Shown: positions 8,881-17,831 of the stretch, in pieces
Numbering within the stretch: the stretch's first letter is position 1
How the letters are laid out: each line of letters starts with the position of its first letter
NCBI GenBank assembly: GCA_944321085.1
Contig: CALUJY010000005.1
Location: forward strand, 1-40,122
Direction of reading: 5' to 3'
From: an uncultured Barnesiella sp.
Lineage (GTDB): Bacteria > Bacteroidota > Bacteroidia > Bacteroidales > Barnesiellaceae_A
DNA length: 40,122 bases
The notes under the pieces: model-generated
What the model was told of the DNA's origin: nothing
The model's input: the letters and a program-made list of their open reading frames with translations, nothing else
Database searches by the model: none
Made by a program: the position numbers and the translations under genes

Positions 8881-10225
8881 TCTTCATTCGGCGTTTTTTT
8901 CAACATTAGTTGGGCAGTTAAATCATAATAACGTTAAATATTTTATTTTGCGGAATTATGAACAATTGCCTGAGCACAACATCGGTAAAGATGTGGATAT
9001 TGTAATCGAACCCGGGAAATATCAGACTGCTGCAAATTCACTAAAAGCAACAATGATGTTCTTAAATATTACATACTATACTGTAACACAATTTGATAGA
9101 ATGCGTTGCTGGTACATTATGGATATAAAAAAAAATTTTGGTATACATATCGACATCATTGAAAATGAAAATTATAAAGGCTTTGAGTTCTTTAAATTTA
9201 AAGAACTCTATACACACGTCATAAAATATAAATCTTTTTATGTATTAGGCCCTGCAATGGATTGTGCAATGCTATTGATTCAAAATATTGTTGCCTACAA
9301 ATCGTTAAAGGAAAAATACCAAGTAAAAATTTCAGAAACATATTCTTCAAACAAAAAAGAAATTGACTCTATTTTGTTTAACTTTTTTGGGCATGAAATT
9401 GGGAAAGAGATTACAGACCTACTCAATCAAAATAATTACGTAAAAATTATTGCACATGCAAAAAAGTATGAGGCAACTGCGATGAAACAAATTTTAAAAA
9501 AACGTCCATTTTATACATCAAGAAATATCATCAGATTCCTTGTCGGAAAATTTTATCGCCTCATTATTTGTCCCCAAAAGTTTTGGCGATTTTTCGCAGT
9601 CGAGGCTCCTGACGGAACTGGCAAAACAACATTTATAAACAATCTCATTTCTCGTTTGCAATATTTTTATAATGCACCCGAAACAAGATTTAATGTACAC
9701 CATTTTAGACCTTCATTATTACCTAATTTGGGAGCAGTAGGAGAAAAAGCAAAAGTAATGAAACAAGATAAGGATTTCACAAATCCACATAGAGCAAAAC
9801 CTGCAGGAAAAATTAGCTCATTAATTCGAATGGTTTATTATTGGATGGACTATCTTATCGGTGTGCCTTTTTTATTGCGCAAAGAGGTTCAATATGAACA
9901 ATACACGATTTTTGACCGCTATATTTATGACTTTTTAGTAGACCCCAAGCGTTCAAGAATCAGTTTACCACTTTGGCTTCGTAAACAATTCGTTAAATGT
10001 ACTATTCAACCCAAAGTCGTTTTTGTACTTGATGCTGATGCTGATACGATCTATCAGAGAAAACAAGAACTAACTCTTAACGAAATCAATCGACAATTGA
10101 TTGTATTTCGTAATTTAACAAATTCAAACAAACGATTTCACAAAATTGATGCAAATAAATCACCTGAAGGAGTGGTAGATCAAGCAATCGAAGTTGTATT
10201 TAATCAATTTTTAAATAGATTATGA
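8858..10225 (+). CDS. Two-domain protein: nucleotidyltransferase-like N-terminus fused to a thymidylate kinase-like P-loop kinase
   Basis: A 455-residue protein. Residues about 1-200 resemble a nucleotidyltransferase-fold module (FILRNYEQLP then KDVDIVIEP, with two aspartates near residues 44-46 as potential metal ligands). From about residue 244 there is a thymidylate-kinase-like P-loop domain: APDGTGKTT (about 250-258), later DRYIYDFLVDPKR near 352-364, resembling the DR(Y) motif and lid. Similar proteins occur in polysaccharide loci, but their substrate is not established. It may phosphorylate a glycan precursor or lipid carrier; it is unlikely to be housekeeping thymidylate kinase given its size and location. 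The start overlaps the polymerase by 23 bp; the next gene overlaps by ATGA. Confidence 0.7.
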   Translation: MVKYQWNNLHSAFFSTLVGQLNHNNVKYFILRNYEQLPEHNIGKDVDIVIEPGKYQTAANSLKATMMFLNITYYTVTQFDRMRCWYIMDIKKNFGIHIDIIENENYKGFEFFKFKELYTHVIKYKSFYVLGPAMDCAMLLIQNIVAYKSLKEKYQVKISETYSSNKKEIDSILFNFFGHEIGKEITDLLNQNNYVKIIAHAKKYEATAMKQILKKRPFYTSRNIIRFLVGKFYRLIICPQKFWRFFAVEAPDGTGKTTFINNLISRLQYFYNAPETRFNVHHFRPSLLPNLGAVGEKAKVMKQDKDFTNPHRAKPAGKISSLIRMVYYWMDYLIGVPFLLRKEVQYEQYTIFDRYIYDFLVDPKRSRISLPLWLRKQFVKCTIQPKVVFVLDADADTIYQRKQELTLNEINRQLIVFRNLTNSNKRFHKIDANKSPEGVVDQAIEVVFNQFLNRL

Positions 10226-11265
10226 AAATATATATTGATCCAAGATGCGACATTCGATATGCATCATTTTATATCAAAGGTCTTTATGACAATTTTGGAA
10301 AAAGTTGTATCACTTTTTCTGCAAAATATTCAAAACAAGTATCATTTAATCAATTTAATTCAATAGTTGACAGGACTTTATTAATTACAATTTTTGACAA
10401 TGATAAAATAATACGAATTGTTATTGATAGTAGAGATCCTAGATCGATTCTAACTGATGCATATAATTGGTGTGACTATTACTTTAAGTCAAATTACAAA
10501 TATAATGAACCACCTGAGTTAGAAAAGGTAATTATAATTCCCCCATCGTTTGCGATCAATATATGGAATCCAACCATCACTCTTTTAAAAGGTTTCTATC
10601 ATACTTTTTTGTCATACAGAACGAATAACTATGGAAACAAACGAATATTATTTGATACATTCAAATCATATATCTATCAAATAACCAGACGGAAGACATT
10701 AAAAGCTTACGATAAACGCTATAGTAAAAAATCGTCAAATTACATTTTTATAGCATGCTCTTTATGGAATTATAAAGAATGTATTGAATATACAAATACA
10801 CTCAGATTTAATTTCATGAAGCTTTGTAAAACAAATCCACATATCGATTTTGAGGGAGGATTTATTATGAATAAACTATCGGCAAATATCCCAGTTGGAT
10901 GGGAACGATATTGTAAAACCAAAAGAATATCTCCTGCAGAATATATAAATAAAACACAACACTCATTTTGTGTATTCAACACACCAGCTGTAAGAGAGTG
11001 TCATGGGTGGAAGCTTCCAGAATTTCTCTGCATGGGTAAAGCCATAATATCGACACCTCCTAAAAACGACTTAACAGAGCCGCTAAAACATGGCCATGAA
11101 ATATACCTAATAAATAATGAATCAGAATTATCAACAGCTATTAATATACTCCTAACAGACACAAACTATCGAAACAAACTTGAAATCAACGCCCGTTTAT
11201 ATTGGGAAAAATATTGTGCACCACAAATTGTTATAAAAAATATATTTGCACACTTTAGACGTTAA
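10222..11265 (+). CDS. Putative glycosyltransferase (GT-B-like C-terminal domain)
   Basis: A 347-residue protein whose first two thirds are not recognisable by eye. The C-terminal part reads like the nucleotide-sugar domain of GT-B enzymes: C-H-G-W-K-L-P-E-F-L-C-M-G-K-A-I-I-S-T-P, then EPLKHGHEIYLI, followed by a terminal helix with YWEKYCAP. This pattern (glutamate in PEFLCMGKAII, then L-x-H-G-x-x-I) is seen in GT4-like transferases. The ATG overlaps the kinase-fusion gene stop as ATGA, and the next transferase starts 3 bp after this gene. The DNA is very AT-rich. Sugar specificity is unknown. Confidence 0.65.
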   Translation: MKIYIDPRCDIRYASFYIKGLYDNFGKSCITFSAKYSKQVSFNQFNSIVDRTLLITIFDNDKIIRIVIDSRDPRSILTDAYNWCDYYFKSNYKYNEPPELEKVIIIPPSFAINIWNPTITLLKGFYHTFLSYRTNNYGNKRILFDTFKSYIYQITRRKTLKAYDKRYSKKSSNYIFIACSLWNYKECIEYTNTLRFNFMKLCKTNPHIDFEGGFIMNKLSANIPVGWERYCKTKRISPAEYINKTQHSFCVFNTPAVRECHGWKLPEFLCMGKAIISTPPKNDLTEPLKHGHEIYLINNESELSTAINILLTDTNYRNKLEINARLYWEKYCAPQIVIKNIFAHFRR

Positions 11266-11268
11266 TTT

Positions 11269-12378
11269 ATGAGAATTCTTCACTTTATTTTAGGAAAAGC
11301 AAATCCTAATAGAGCCAATGGGGTTAATCAAGTGGTTTATGGATTAGCAAAACACCAAACTCAAAACAATGATAATGTAACAGTCGTTGGAGTAAGTAAG
11401 TCAATGACGACAGATTACGAACTAGTTGATAGAACTTTTTTCAAAGTTCATGCATTTAAGAATTTTAATAAAGCTTTCCAATATATAAAAAATAACATTA
11501 ATAATGTTGATATTGTACACCTCCATGGGGTATGGCATATTATGAATATAAAATTAGGGAAATATTTAGAATCAATTAACAAACCTTATATAATAACTGC
11601 TCACTGTGGCTATTCTGTAGACAGGCTTAAACAATCTAATTATTGGATTAAATTATTATATCATAAACTTTGGCAAAAACATCTATTCGAAAATTCTGCA
11701 GGTATTCATGCTATAACCAGAGAGGAAGCTACTGACATTGCTAAATATTGCAATCACCCAAACATATTTGTTATTCCAAATGGAATGGATCAGGCTTTTT
11801 ATTCAAACAAAATATACAAAGTAAAGAAACATTCAAAAATAAAATTGGGATATGTGGGACGATTATCAGTTGAAAAAAACATAGATAATCTAATTAAAGC
11901 AATAGCATTATTACCCAACAACATTCAACAAAAAATTGAACTATACCTTATTGGACCAATAAATTCAAAAACTTATAAATTACAAAGACTTGTAGCTTCT
12001 TTAAATTTAGAAAATATTGTTCATTTTACAAATGGAATCTATGGAGAAGAAAAAATACATACTCTCTTAGATTTGGATATATATATACATCCAGCATATT
12101 CTGATGTTGTTGGAATATCTGTAATTGAAGCATTATCACTTGGGATACCAACAATTGTAACAAGAACATCCCATATGTCTTATTATTTTAATTCTAATGC
12201 ATTCATCATGGTAGAGCCAACAAGTTTTGATTTATGCCGTGGAATTATAGAGCTATATAAAAGACAAGAGGATTGGGCTGAATTGTCAGTCAAAGCTAGA
12301 CAATTAGCTCAAGAGCAGTTTAATTGGGAAAAAATTGTCAAACATTTTGCCAATCAATTTAACAATATTGTGAAATGA
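11269..12378 (+). CDS. Family 4 glycosyltransferase
   Basis: A 369-residue GT-B enzyme. N-terminal domain: MRILHFI with N-G-V-N-Q-V-V-Y-G-L (glycine-containing acceptor loop) and VHLHGVWH near residue 83. C-terminal domain: GYVGRLSVEKNIDNLIKAI near residue 194, and DVVGISVIEALSLGIPTIV near 280, containing the family's E-x7-E-like retaining motif. It probably transfers a sugar from an NDP donor to the growing lipid-linked unit at the cytoplasmic membrane. It sits between two other transferases, overlapping the next one by ATGA. It lies in the most AT-rich part of the locus. Confidence 0.88.
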   Translation: MRILHFILGKANPNRANGVNQVVYGLAKHQTQNNDNVTVVGVSKSMTTDYELVDRTFFKVHAFKNFNKAFQYIKNNINNVDIVHLHGVWHIMNIKLGKYLESINKPYIITAHCGYSVDRLKQSNYWIKLLYHKLWQKHLFENSAGIHAITREEATDIAKYCNHPNIFVIPNGMDQAFYSNKIYKVKKHSKIKLGYVGRLSVEKNIDNLIKAIALLPNNIQQKIELYLIGPINSKTYKLQRLVASLNLENIVHFTNGIYGEEKIHTLLDLDIYIHPAYSDVVGISVIEALSLGIPTIVTRTSHMSYYFNSNAFIMVEPTSFDLCRGIIELYKRQEDWAELSVKARQLAQEQFNWEKIVKHFANQFNNIVK

Positions 12379-13595
12379 AAAATCTATTAGTATCAGCATA
12401 TGCATGCGAACCGTTGAAGGGTTCTGAACAAGCTGTCGGCTGGAATTTTGTGATACAACTTGCAAAACATAATCAAGTCCATGTAATTACAAGGGCGAAC
12501 AACCAAGAACCTATTTCTAAAAATATTCCCAAAGAAATAGCTTCCAATATTCATTTTCATTATTACGATACTCATAGTTTTTTTAGACGTTTCAAAAATA
12601 AATCCAAAGGAATCTATTTATACTACATACTATGGCAAATTGGAATAATTAAGGTTGTATTAAAACTAAAACGACAATATAACTTCAATGCAAGTATTCA
12701 TTTAACTTTTGGAAATGTCTGGTTACCAACCTTCTTGCCATTCATTAATATTCCTTTTATATATGGTCCCTTAGGTGGAGGAGAAAGTATACCGAATTCT
12801 TTTATTTCGGGATTAAATTTTCAACAAAGATTAATGCAAATTTTACGCATTATTTTAAGATATACAATTTACATCAATCCATTATTTCTTTATACTGCTT
12901 ATAAAGCGAAATTTATTATTTGCAGAACAAACGATACAAAAAATTTATTTCCTATTTTTTTTCAGAAAAAAACAAGGACACTTTCTGATGGAGCAATCGA
13001 AAAAGAAATTTTTAAATATCATGCATCAAATTTAGAATCTAACAATCTGACCATTATATCGACCTCGAGACTAATTGGTTTTAAAAATGTCATCACACTT
13101 GTAAAAGCTCTCCAATATATAAATAAAGACATTAATTATAAGTGTGTTATTATTGGGAGTGGACCCGAAAGAAAAAAAATCAAAGAAGAATCAAAATCAT
13201 TACAATTAGACAGGCACATAATTTATAAAGAGGACTTAACACGAAATGAGGTTTTAAAGGACCTTGAAGGAGCATCAATTTTTGTCAGTTCAAGTCTTAG
13301 GGATGCATGCAATCTTTCTTTATTGGAAGCGATGGCTATTGGATTACCTGTTATATGTCTAAATTGGTCTGGAATGGCAATTTCGACCGACGACAATTGT
13401 GCTATTCGTTTACCAGTTACCAACCCTGAACAAATGCCGAAAGACATGGCTGAAGCTATCATGAAATTAGCGAAGGACCCAGAATTACGCAAACGGATGG
13501 GTGAAAACGGCCGAAAACGAATTCAAACCGTTTTTAATTGGGATGCGAAGGGGAAGTTTCTGGAAGATTTGCTAGTTGAATTAGATAAAAAATGA
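12375..13595 (+). CDS. Family 4 glycosyltransferase
   Basis: A 406-residue GT-B enzyme. It starts NLLVSAYACEPLKGSEQAVGWN, a pattern of a known GT4 subgroup in which the G-S-E loop lines the acceptor cleft. The C-terminal domain has S-R-L-I-G-F-K-N near residue 231, and SLRDACNLSLLEAMAIGLPVI near 309-329 with the two spaced glutamates of retaining GT4 enzymes. Both ends overlap neighbouring genes by ATGA. Its last ~150 bp become visibly richer in G+C than the start, matching the composition step at the next gene. Donor and acceptor are unknown. Confidence 0.88.
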   Translation: MKNLLVSAYACEPLKGSEQAVGWNFVIQLAKHNQVHVITRANNQEPISKNIPKEIASNIHFHYYDTHSFFRRFKNKSKGIYLYYILWQIGIIKVVLKLKRQYNFNASIHLTFGNVWLPTFLPFINIPFIYGPLGGGESIPNSFISGLNFQQRLMQILRIILRYTIYINPLFLYTAYKAKFIICRTNDTKNLFPIFFQKKTRTLSDGAIEKEIFKYHASNLESNNLTIISTSRLIGFKNVITLVKALQYINKDINYKCVIIGSGPERKKIKEESKSLQLDRHIIYKEDLTRNEVLKDLEGASIFVSSSLRDACNLSLLEAMAIGLPVICLNWSGMAISTDDNCAIRLPVTNPEQMPKDMAEAIMKLAKDPELRKRMGENGRKRIQTVFNWDAKGKFLEDLLVELDKK

Positions 13596-14701
13596 ATATC
13601 GATGAGCAACTGAAATTGATATTAAAATTCGGAGAAGGAGCTTCGTTTCTCAGTTTTGCGAATGCCGACGGAAAGCGATGGTTGATGCCGGCGCGTAACA
13701 TGCGTACGGCGATGAATCTTTATCAGCCGAGCGGCCCCAAAGGGAAACTTGTAAAGGCAGGATTGCCGTGGTTGTACTGGAATCCGGTAGTATGTCGGGT
13801 TCTTCATGCCAAACGGATGCGCTTGGCACTCTCCGACGAGTTGCGTATCTTGTTGGAGCGCATATTGGGTGAAAAGAATCTCGAGTTTTCGGTATTTTGT
13901 GGGACGCCTTGTGTGCATCAGAAGATTACGATGCAGATAAATCGTGGCTCCCGAATATTGGGGTATGTAAAGGTGACAACAAGCGAGGATATCTTCGCTG
14001 TGTTTAAGCATGAGAATCGTATCCTTTCTACTCTTCGAGCACAAGGCATTGAACATATTCCGGAACCTCTCTATTGTGGTACGTTGGAATGTGGCATACA
14101 CGTCTTTGTCCAAACTACAATAAAAACGGCAAAATCAAAAGTTGTACATGAGTGGACGCTTTTGCATAGTCGTTTCTTGGATAAGCTCGCCGAGTGCAGT
14201 CGGCAGACGTTAGATTTCGAGCAGACAGATTTCTGTCAAGACCTTAGCATCTTGGAAAATCGGTTGAGCCAGCTTGATGAGGCTGCCCCTGTCGCCCAAA
14301 CTATGGCCGAAGTCCGGTCTTGCTATATGGGTCGGGAAGTGCAATTTTCAGCTTTCCAGGCCGACTTTACGCCTTGGAATATGTTTGTTGAGAAGGGAAA
14401 CCTTTTCGTATTCGATTGGGAGTATGCCCGCCTCTCATATCCACCCCGATTGGATTATTTTCATTATAAGATTCAAACCGCGATTTTTGAGAGACACCTT
14501 ACCGTAGATGAAATATTGAGGGATATAGAGGCGGAACGCAGTGTATCGAACTTTACTCATGATGATTGGACACTCTCATTGAAATGTTACTTGCTGGCTA
14601 TCATCTCATTATATATTAACCGGGAGAAAGGTCCTATTAGCAGTGATACTCGCGAACGTATTGCTCTATGGGTAAAAATGTTGAAATTATTGGAGAATTA
14701 A
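13592..14701 (+). CDS. Aminoglycoside phosphotransferase-fold protein in polysaccharide locus
   Basis: A 369-residue protein with a kinase/APH-type C-terminal lobe. The catalytic loop reads Q-A-D-F-T-P-W-N-M near residues 256-264, in which the aspartate and asparagine of the usual H-G-D-F-T-P-W-N are kept but the first histidine is glutamine. The metal-binding segment FDWEYAR follows near 274-280. A lysine- and glycine-bearing N-lobe (GYVKVTTSEDIF then KHENRIL) is visible at about 128-150. This suggests an active small-molecule or glycan kinase, but the substrate is unknown. From this gene on, the DNA has roughly even base composition, unlike the AT-rich genes before it. The start overlaps the previous stop by ATGA. 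Confidence 0.7.
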   Translation: MNIDEQLKLILKFGEGASFLSFANADGKRWLMPARNMRTAMNLYQPSGPKGKLVKAGLPWLYWNPVVCRVLHAKRMRLALSDELRILLERILGEKNLEFSVFCGTPCVHQKITMQINRGSRILGYVKVTTSEDIFAVFKHENRILSTLRAQGIEHIPEPLYCGTLECGIHVFVQTTIKTAKSKVVHEWTLLHSRFLDKLAECSRQTLDFEQTDFCQDLSILENRLSQLDEAAPVAQTMAEVRSCYMGREVQFSAFQADFTPWNMFVEKGNLFVFDWEYARLSYPPRLDYFHYKIQTAIFERHLTVDEILRDIEAERSVSNFTHDDWTLSLKCYLLAIISLYINREKGPISSDTRERIALWVKMLKLLEN

Positions 14702-14713
14702 CTATTTGGAAGA

Positions 14714-15796
14714 ATGAACAAGCTTGTTTGTTTTCATCTTTTCAACGATTACAGTGGTAGTCCGAAAGTATTGCGGATGCTGCTGGGTGAGTTGGCAGAG
14801 AAAGGGATGCAGATAGATGTGGTAACATCGAGAGGTGAAGGTGCATTGAGCGATTTACAGAAGTACGAGAACGTGAGGATGCATACGTATGCTTATCGTT
14901 TCTCTGATAACCCATTGGTAACGATGGCGCGTTATTTCGGTGTGCAGATATATACATTCTTCTTTGCCTTGCGCTATCTGTTTAATAGAAATACGACCTT
15001 CTATATCAATACAATATTACCTGTGGGCGCTGCGCTTGCCGGTCGACTGACAGGAAAGCAGGTCATATATCATTATCACGAGAATGCTTTTGCCAAAGGT
15101 GCGTTTTATAAACTGCTTGCCCGTGCTATGCAGGCATTGGCTTCGGAAATCGTATGTGTATCTGCTTATCAGTGTTCGTTTTTGAACCGTAAAGAGAATG
15201 TGATTGTCGTGCCTAATGCTGTGTCGGAGGCGTTTGTAATGCGCCTGTCTCCAAATCCGTCCGAGGCTTTCGCGCGTCGTTGTATTTTGATGCTCGGTTC
15301 GCTGAAACGATATAAAGGGGCGTTGGAATTTATTGAGCTGGCGCGACGGATGAAAGAGTATCAATTTGAATTGGTATTGAATGAAACTCCTGAAAATATA
15401 GCTGTTTTTTGGAAAGAAAACGGTATAGAACAGTTGGAAAATCTTGCTGTGTATCCGCGACAAAATGATGTAGCGCCGTTCTATAATAGGGCTTCCATGG
15501 TACTGAATTTAACTGATAAAAATCAAGCTATCGAAACATTCGGCTTAACGGCGTTAGAGGCTATGTCGGCCGCTCTTCCGGTAATAGTTCCCACTGTCGG
15601 TGGAATTGCCGAGATGGTGGAGGACGGTTATAATGGCTATAAAATCGATGTGCAGGAGTTGAGCAAGGTAGAGGAGTGCATAAAGAAAATTCTGTCCGAT
15701 AAAGGCTTATATATACAACTGTCTGAAAATGCTTTGATGTGTTCTAAGCGTTACGATCTCCAAGCGATGACAGAGCGAATAGTTGCGTGTATATAA
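14714..15796 (+). CDS. Family 4 glycosyltransferase
   Basis: A 360-residue GT-B protein. The N-terminus reads KLVCFHLFNDYSGSPKVL, with the small-residue acceptor loop G-S-P. The C-terminal half carries LMLGSLKRYKGALEFIELA near residue 195 and QAIETFGLTALEAMSAALPVI near 272, followed by VGGIAEMVEDGYNGY, a textbook GT4 donor-site arrangement. It is 12 bp downstream of the phosphotransferase-fold gene and belongs to the host-like-composition end of the operon. It probably adds a sugar to the repeat unit; specificity is unknown. Confidence 0.9.
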   Translation: MNKLVCFHLFNDYSGSPKVLRMLLGELAEKGMQIDVVTSRGEGALSDLQKYENVRMHTYAYRFSDNPLVTMARYFGVQIYTFFFALRYLFNRNTTFYINTILPVGAALAGRLTGKQVIYHYHENAFAKGAFYKLLARAMQALASEIVCVSAYQCSFLNRKENVIVVPNAVSEAFVMRLSPNPSEAFARRCILMLGSLKRYKGALEFIELARRMKEYQFELVLNETPENIAVFWKENGIEQLENLAVYPRQNDVAPFYNRASMVLNLTDKNQAIETFGLTALEAMSAALPVIVPTVGGIAEMVEDGYNGYKIDVQELSKVEECIKKILSDKGLYIQLSENALMCSKRYDLQAMTERIVACI

Positions 15797-15881
15797 TCGG
15801 TCGGGGCATAAGATAAAACTATTCTGATAATTTTTGTGATTGCCACCCGGTTGAGGTAGCATAAATTCTTCTCTTTTTTAT

Positions 15882-16949
15882 ATGAAACAAATAGCAATCG
15901 TAGGCACACAAGGTGTTCCTGCGAGTTATGGTGGTTTTGAAACGTTGGTAGAGAATATCATCGGCGATAATTGCCCTTCTGATGTTCAATATACCATTTT
16001 TTGCAGCAGCAAGGATATTCCTGTGCGCCGCTCCTCATATAAAGGGTGCATACTGAAATATGTACCTTTACATGCCAATGGAATACAAAGTATTCCATAT
16101 GATATATGGTCGTTATGCAAGGTTATGAGAGGTTATGACGCTATTCTTGTATTGGGTACGTCGGGGTGCAGCTTTCTGCCTATATTCCGCATGTTCTGCC
16201 GCAAACGTTTGATTATCAATATCGATGGCTTGGAGTTCCGACGTGCCAAATGGGGACGTTTAGCCCGATGGATTCTTCGATATTCGACCGATATGGCAGT
16301 TCGTCATGCCGATGTGGTTGTTGCCGATAACAAAGGCATACAAGATTATGTATATGAGACCTATCATAAAGAGTCGGTTTTAATAGCTTATGGCGGCGAT
16401 CATGTGCGACGAACTGTAAGTGAAGAGTCGCAAGAAAAATATCTTGCGAATTACGGGTTGCAAAAAGGTCGGTATGCCATTACGGTTTGTCGGATAGAGC
16501 CCGAGAATAATTGCCATGTTACCTTAGAGGCGTTTGCTCAAAGTGGCCGGAAGTTGGTCTTTATCGGTAATTGGGAGCACAGCGAGTATGCCAGAAATCT
16601 GAAAGAGAAATATAGCAGATATTCCAATATTGTCATACTCAATGGAATATATGATTTGGATATTTTGTATGCGTTGCGTGCCAATACCGAAATGTATATT
16701 CATGGACACAGTGCAGGCGGAACGAATCCGTCTTTGGTAGAGGCCATGTTCTTCGGTCGCCCGATTATCGCTTATGATGTAGTCTATAACAGAGAGACGA
16801 CAAAGAACGAGGCATACTATTTTACCGATGTCGAAAGTCTGAAAACGCTTATTTCGAGACCCGACCTCAATGGCGATAAGATGAAGAGTTTGGCAGAGTC
16901 GCTTTATACTTGGGAGCATATCTCGCAACAATATTACTCGCTTTATTAG
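15882..16949 (+). CDS. DUF1972-type glycosyltransferase (rhamnosyltransferase-like), last gene of the operon
   Basis: A 355-residue GT-B enzyme. The N-terminus IAIVGTQGVPASYGGFETLVENI is the hallmark of the DUF1972 domain found in rhamnosyl- and related transferases. The C-terminal domain has CRIEPENNCHVTLEAF, then HSAGGTNPSLVEAMFFGRPIIA with the paired glutamate region of GT4. An 85-bp gap separates it from the preceding gene, longer than other junctions here, so an extra promoter is possible although no consensus TAnnTTTG is present. The terminator at 17114-17162 follows after 164 bp. A role in transferring rhamnose is plausible given the dTDP-sugar gene at the window start, but not proven. 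Confidence 0.88.
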   Translation: MKQIAIVGTQGVPASYGGFETLVENIIGDNCPSDVQYTIFCSSKDIPVRRSSYKGCILKYVPLHANGIQSIPYDIWSLCKVMRGYDAILVLGTSGCSFLPIFRMFCRKRLIINIDGLEFRRAKWGRLARWILRYSTDMAVRHADVVVADNKGIQDYVYETYHKESVLIAYGGDHVRRTVSEESQEKYLANYGLQKGRYAITVCRIEPENNCHVTLEAFAQSGRKLVFIGNWEHSEYARNLKEKYSRYSNIVILNGIYDLDILYALRANTEMYIHGHSAGGTNPSLVEAMFFGRPIIAYDVVYNRETTKNEAYYFTDVESLKTLISRPDLNGDKMKSLAESLYTWEHISQQYYSLY

Positions 16950-17113
16950 CCACTGTGGAGGTGTATAGCGCCTTATATGATATATCCAAATAATTGTGTG
17001 AAAAATGGCTTAGATTATAATAGCGTCTGTGAGGCAATGCCGTGTCGCTTTTTGTGTGGCGGTTAGGTTTTTTTGCCTTATCATAAGGCTATCATTGCGA
17101 TACGACAGCATAT
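16950..17113. other. Non-coding stretch after the polysaccharide operon
   Basis: This is the first part of a 328-bp gap between the DUF1972 gene and the flavin-reductase gene. No credible coding frame was seen. A short perfect inverted repeat (GCCTTA, 3-nt loop, TAAGGC) lies at 17075-17089, preceded rather than followed by a T run, so it is not a terminator in either direction. The rest of the gap is the terminator and the promoter region of the next gene. Confidence 0.5.
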
Positions 17114-17162
17114 CTACCGATAACTATGTGAGGGAACAAGCATAGTTATCGGTAGTTTTTTA
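17114..17162 (+). terminator. Strong intrinsic terminator of the polysaccharide operon
   Basis: A perfect 15-bp inverted repeat: left arm CTACCGATAACTATG at 17114-17128, 12-nt loop, right arm at 17141-17155, followed directly by six Ts (17156-17161). The orientation ends + strand transcription from the operon that finishes at 16949. On the minus strand the hairpin is not followed by a U-rich tract, so it should work in one direction. Confidence 0.9.
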
Positions 17163-17250
17163 TGGATTATCAGATGTTTGTTTTGTTCCCGTTGGGAAAG
17201 AATAGAAAAAATGTTCCGGTACGATTTATCACGGATAAAATTCCTATCTT

Positions 17251-17258
17251 TACTTTTG
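17251..17258 (+). promoter_or_regulatory. Bacteroidetes -7 element for flavin-reductase gene
   Basis: TACTTTTG matches the Bacteroidetes sigma-ABfr -7 consensus TAnnTTTG and lies 19 bp before the ATG at 17278. The best -33 candidate (TTTA at 17225-17228) is 22 bp upstream, slightly far and imperfect, so support is moderate. It follows the operon terminator, which fits a new transcription unit. Confidence 0.55.
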
Positions 17259-17277
17259 TGATAGAAAGTGCGCAGTT

Positions 17278-17820
17278 ATGAAAGAAGTCGATATTGAAAA
17301 GGCACTGACATATATCGAGCCGGGACCGTTGGTGTTGGTGACCACGTTCGACGGACAACGAAACAATGTAATGACTATTTCGTGGACAATGGCCATCGAT
17401 TTTGCACAACATATCGTGCTGACTACCGGGCGGTGGAACCATTCGTTTACCGCCTTGTTGGAAAGACGCGAATGTGTGGTCTGTATTCCTCCGGTATCGA
17501 TGTTGGAAACGGTGGTGCGCATCGGGATGGTCAGCGGTGCTGAGGTTGACAAGTTCGAAAAGTTCGGATTGAAGGCACTCCCAGCCCAAACGGTCGAGGC
17601 TCCGTTGGTTGACGGTTGCATCGCCTGTTTGGAGTGTAGGGTAGTTGATTACATCGACCGTTACGGATTTATTATCCTTGAAGTGACAAGGGTCGTGGAG
17701 AATCCCGATTGTACCGACAGGCGGATTATCCATGCCAAAGGCGATGGTACTTTTACGGCCGACGGCGAATCATTCAATTTCAGAGAGTTGATGTTGGAGA
17801 AACTCCCTCCCGGTTTGTAA
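17278..17820 (+). CDS. Flavin reductase-like FMN-binding split-barrel protein
   Basis: A 180-residue protein of the flavin reductase-like domain family. The start (Y-I-E-P-G-P-L-V-L-V-T-T) and MTISWTMAIDFAQHIVLTTGRWNHS near residues 36-60 match the FMN-binding part of the split barrel, and RECVVCIPP near 68-76 the next strand. Members bind FMN and reduce flavins or other electron acceptors with NAD(P)H; some have lost activity. The true substrate is unknown. It starts a new unit after the operon terminator, and is followed 11 bp later by a HEAT-like gene on the same strand, likely co-transcribed. Confidence 0.85.
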   Translation: MKEVDIEKALTYIEPGPLVLVTTFDGQRNNVMTISWTMAIDFAQHIVLTTGRWNHSFTALLERRECVVCIPPVSMLETVVRIGMVSGAEVDKFEKFGLKALPAQTVEAPLVDGCIACLECRVVDYIDRYGFIILEVTRVVENPDCTDRRIIHAKGDGTFTADGESFNFRELMLEKLPPGL

Positions 17821-17831
17821 ATAGAAATGAG

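Noticed and set aside
8858..10225. Housekeeping thymidylate kinase (tmk)
   Set aside because: Too long, fused to a nucleotidyltransferase-like part, AT-rich and inside a glycan operon.
17075..17089. Short inverted repeat GCCTTA-TCA-TAAGGC as terminator
   Set aside because: The T run is on the wrong side; the strong terminator is at 17114-17162.
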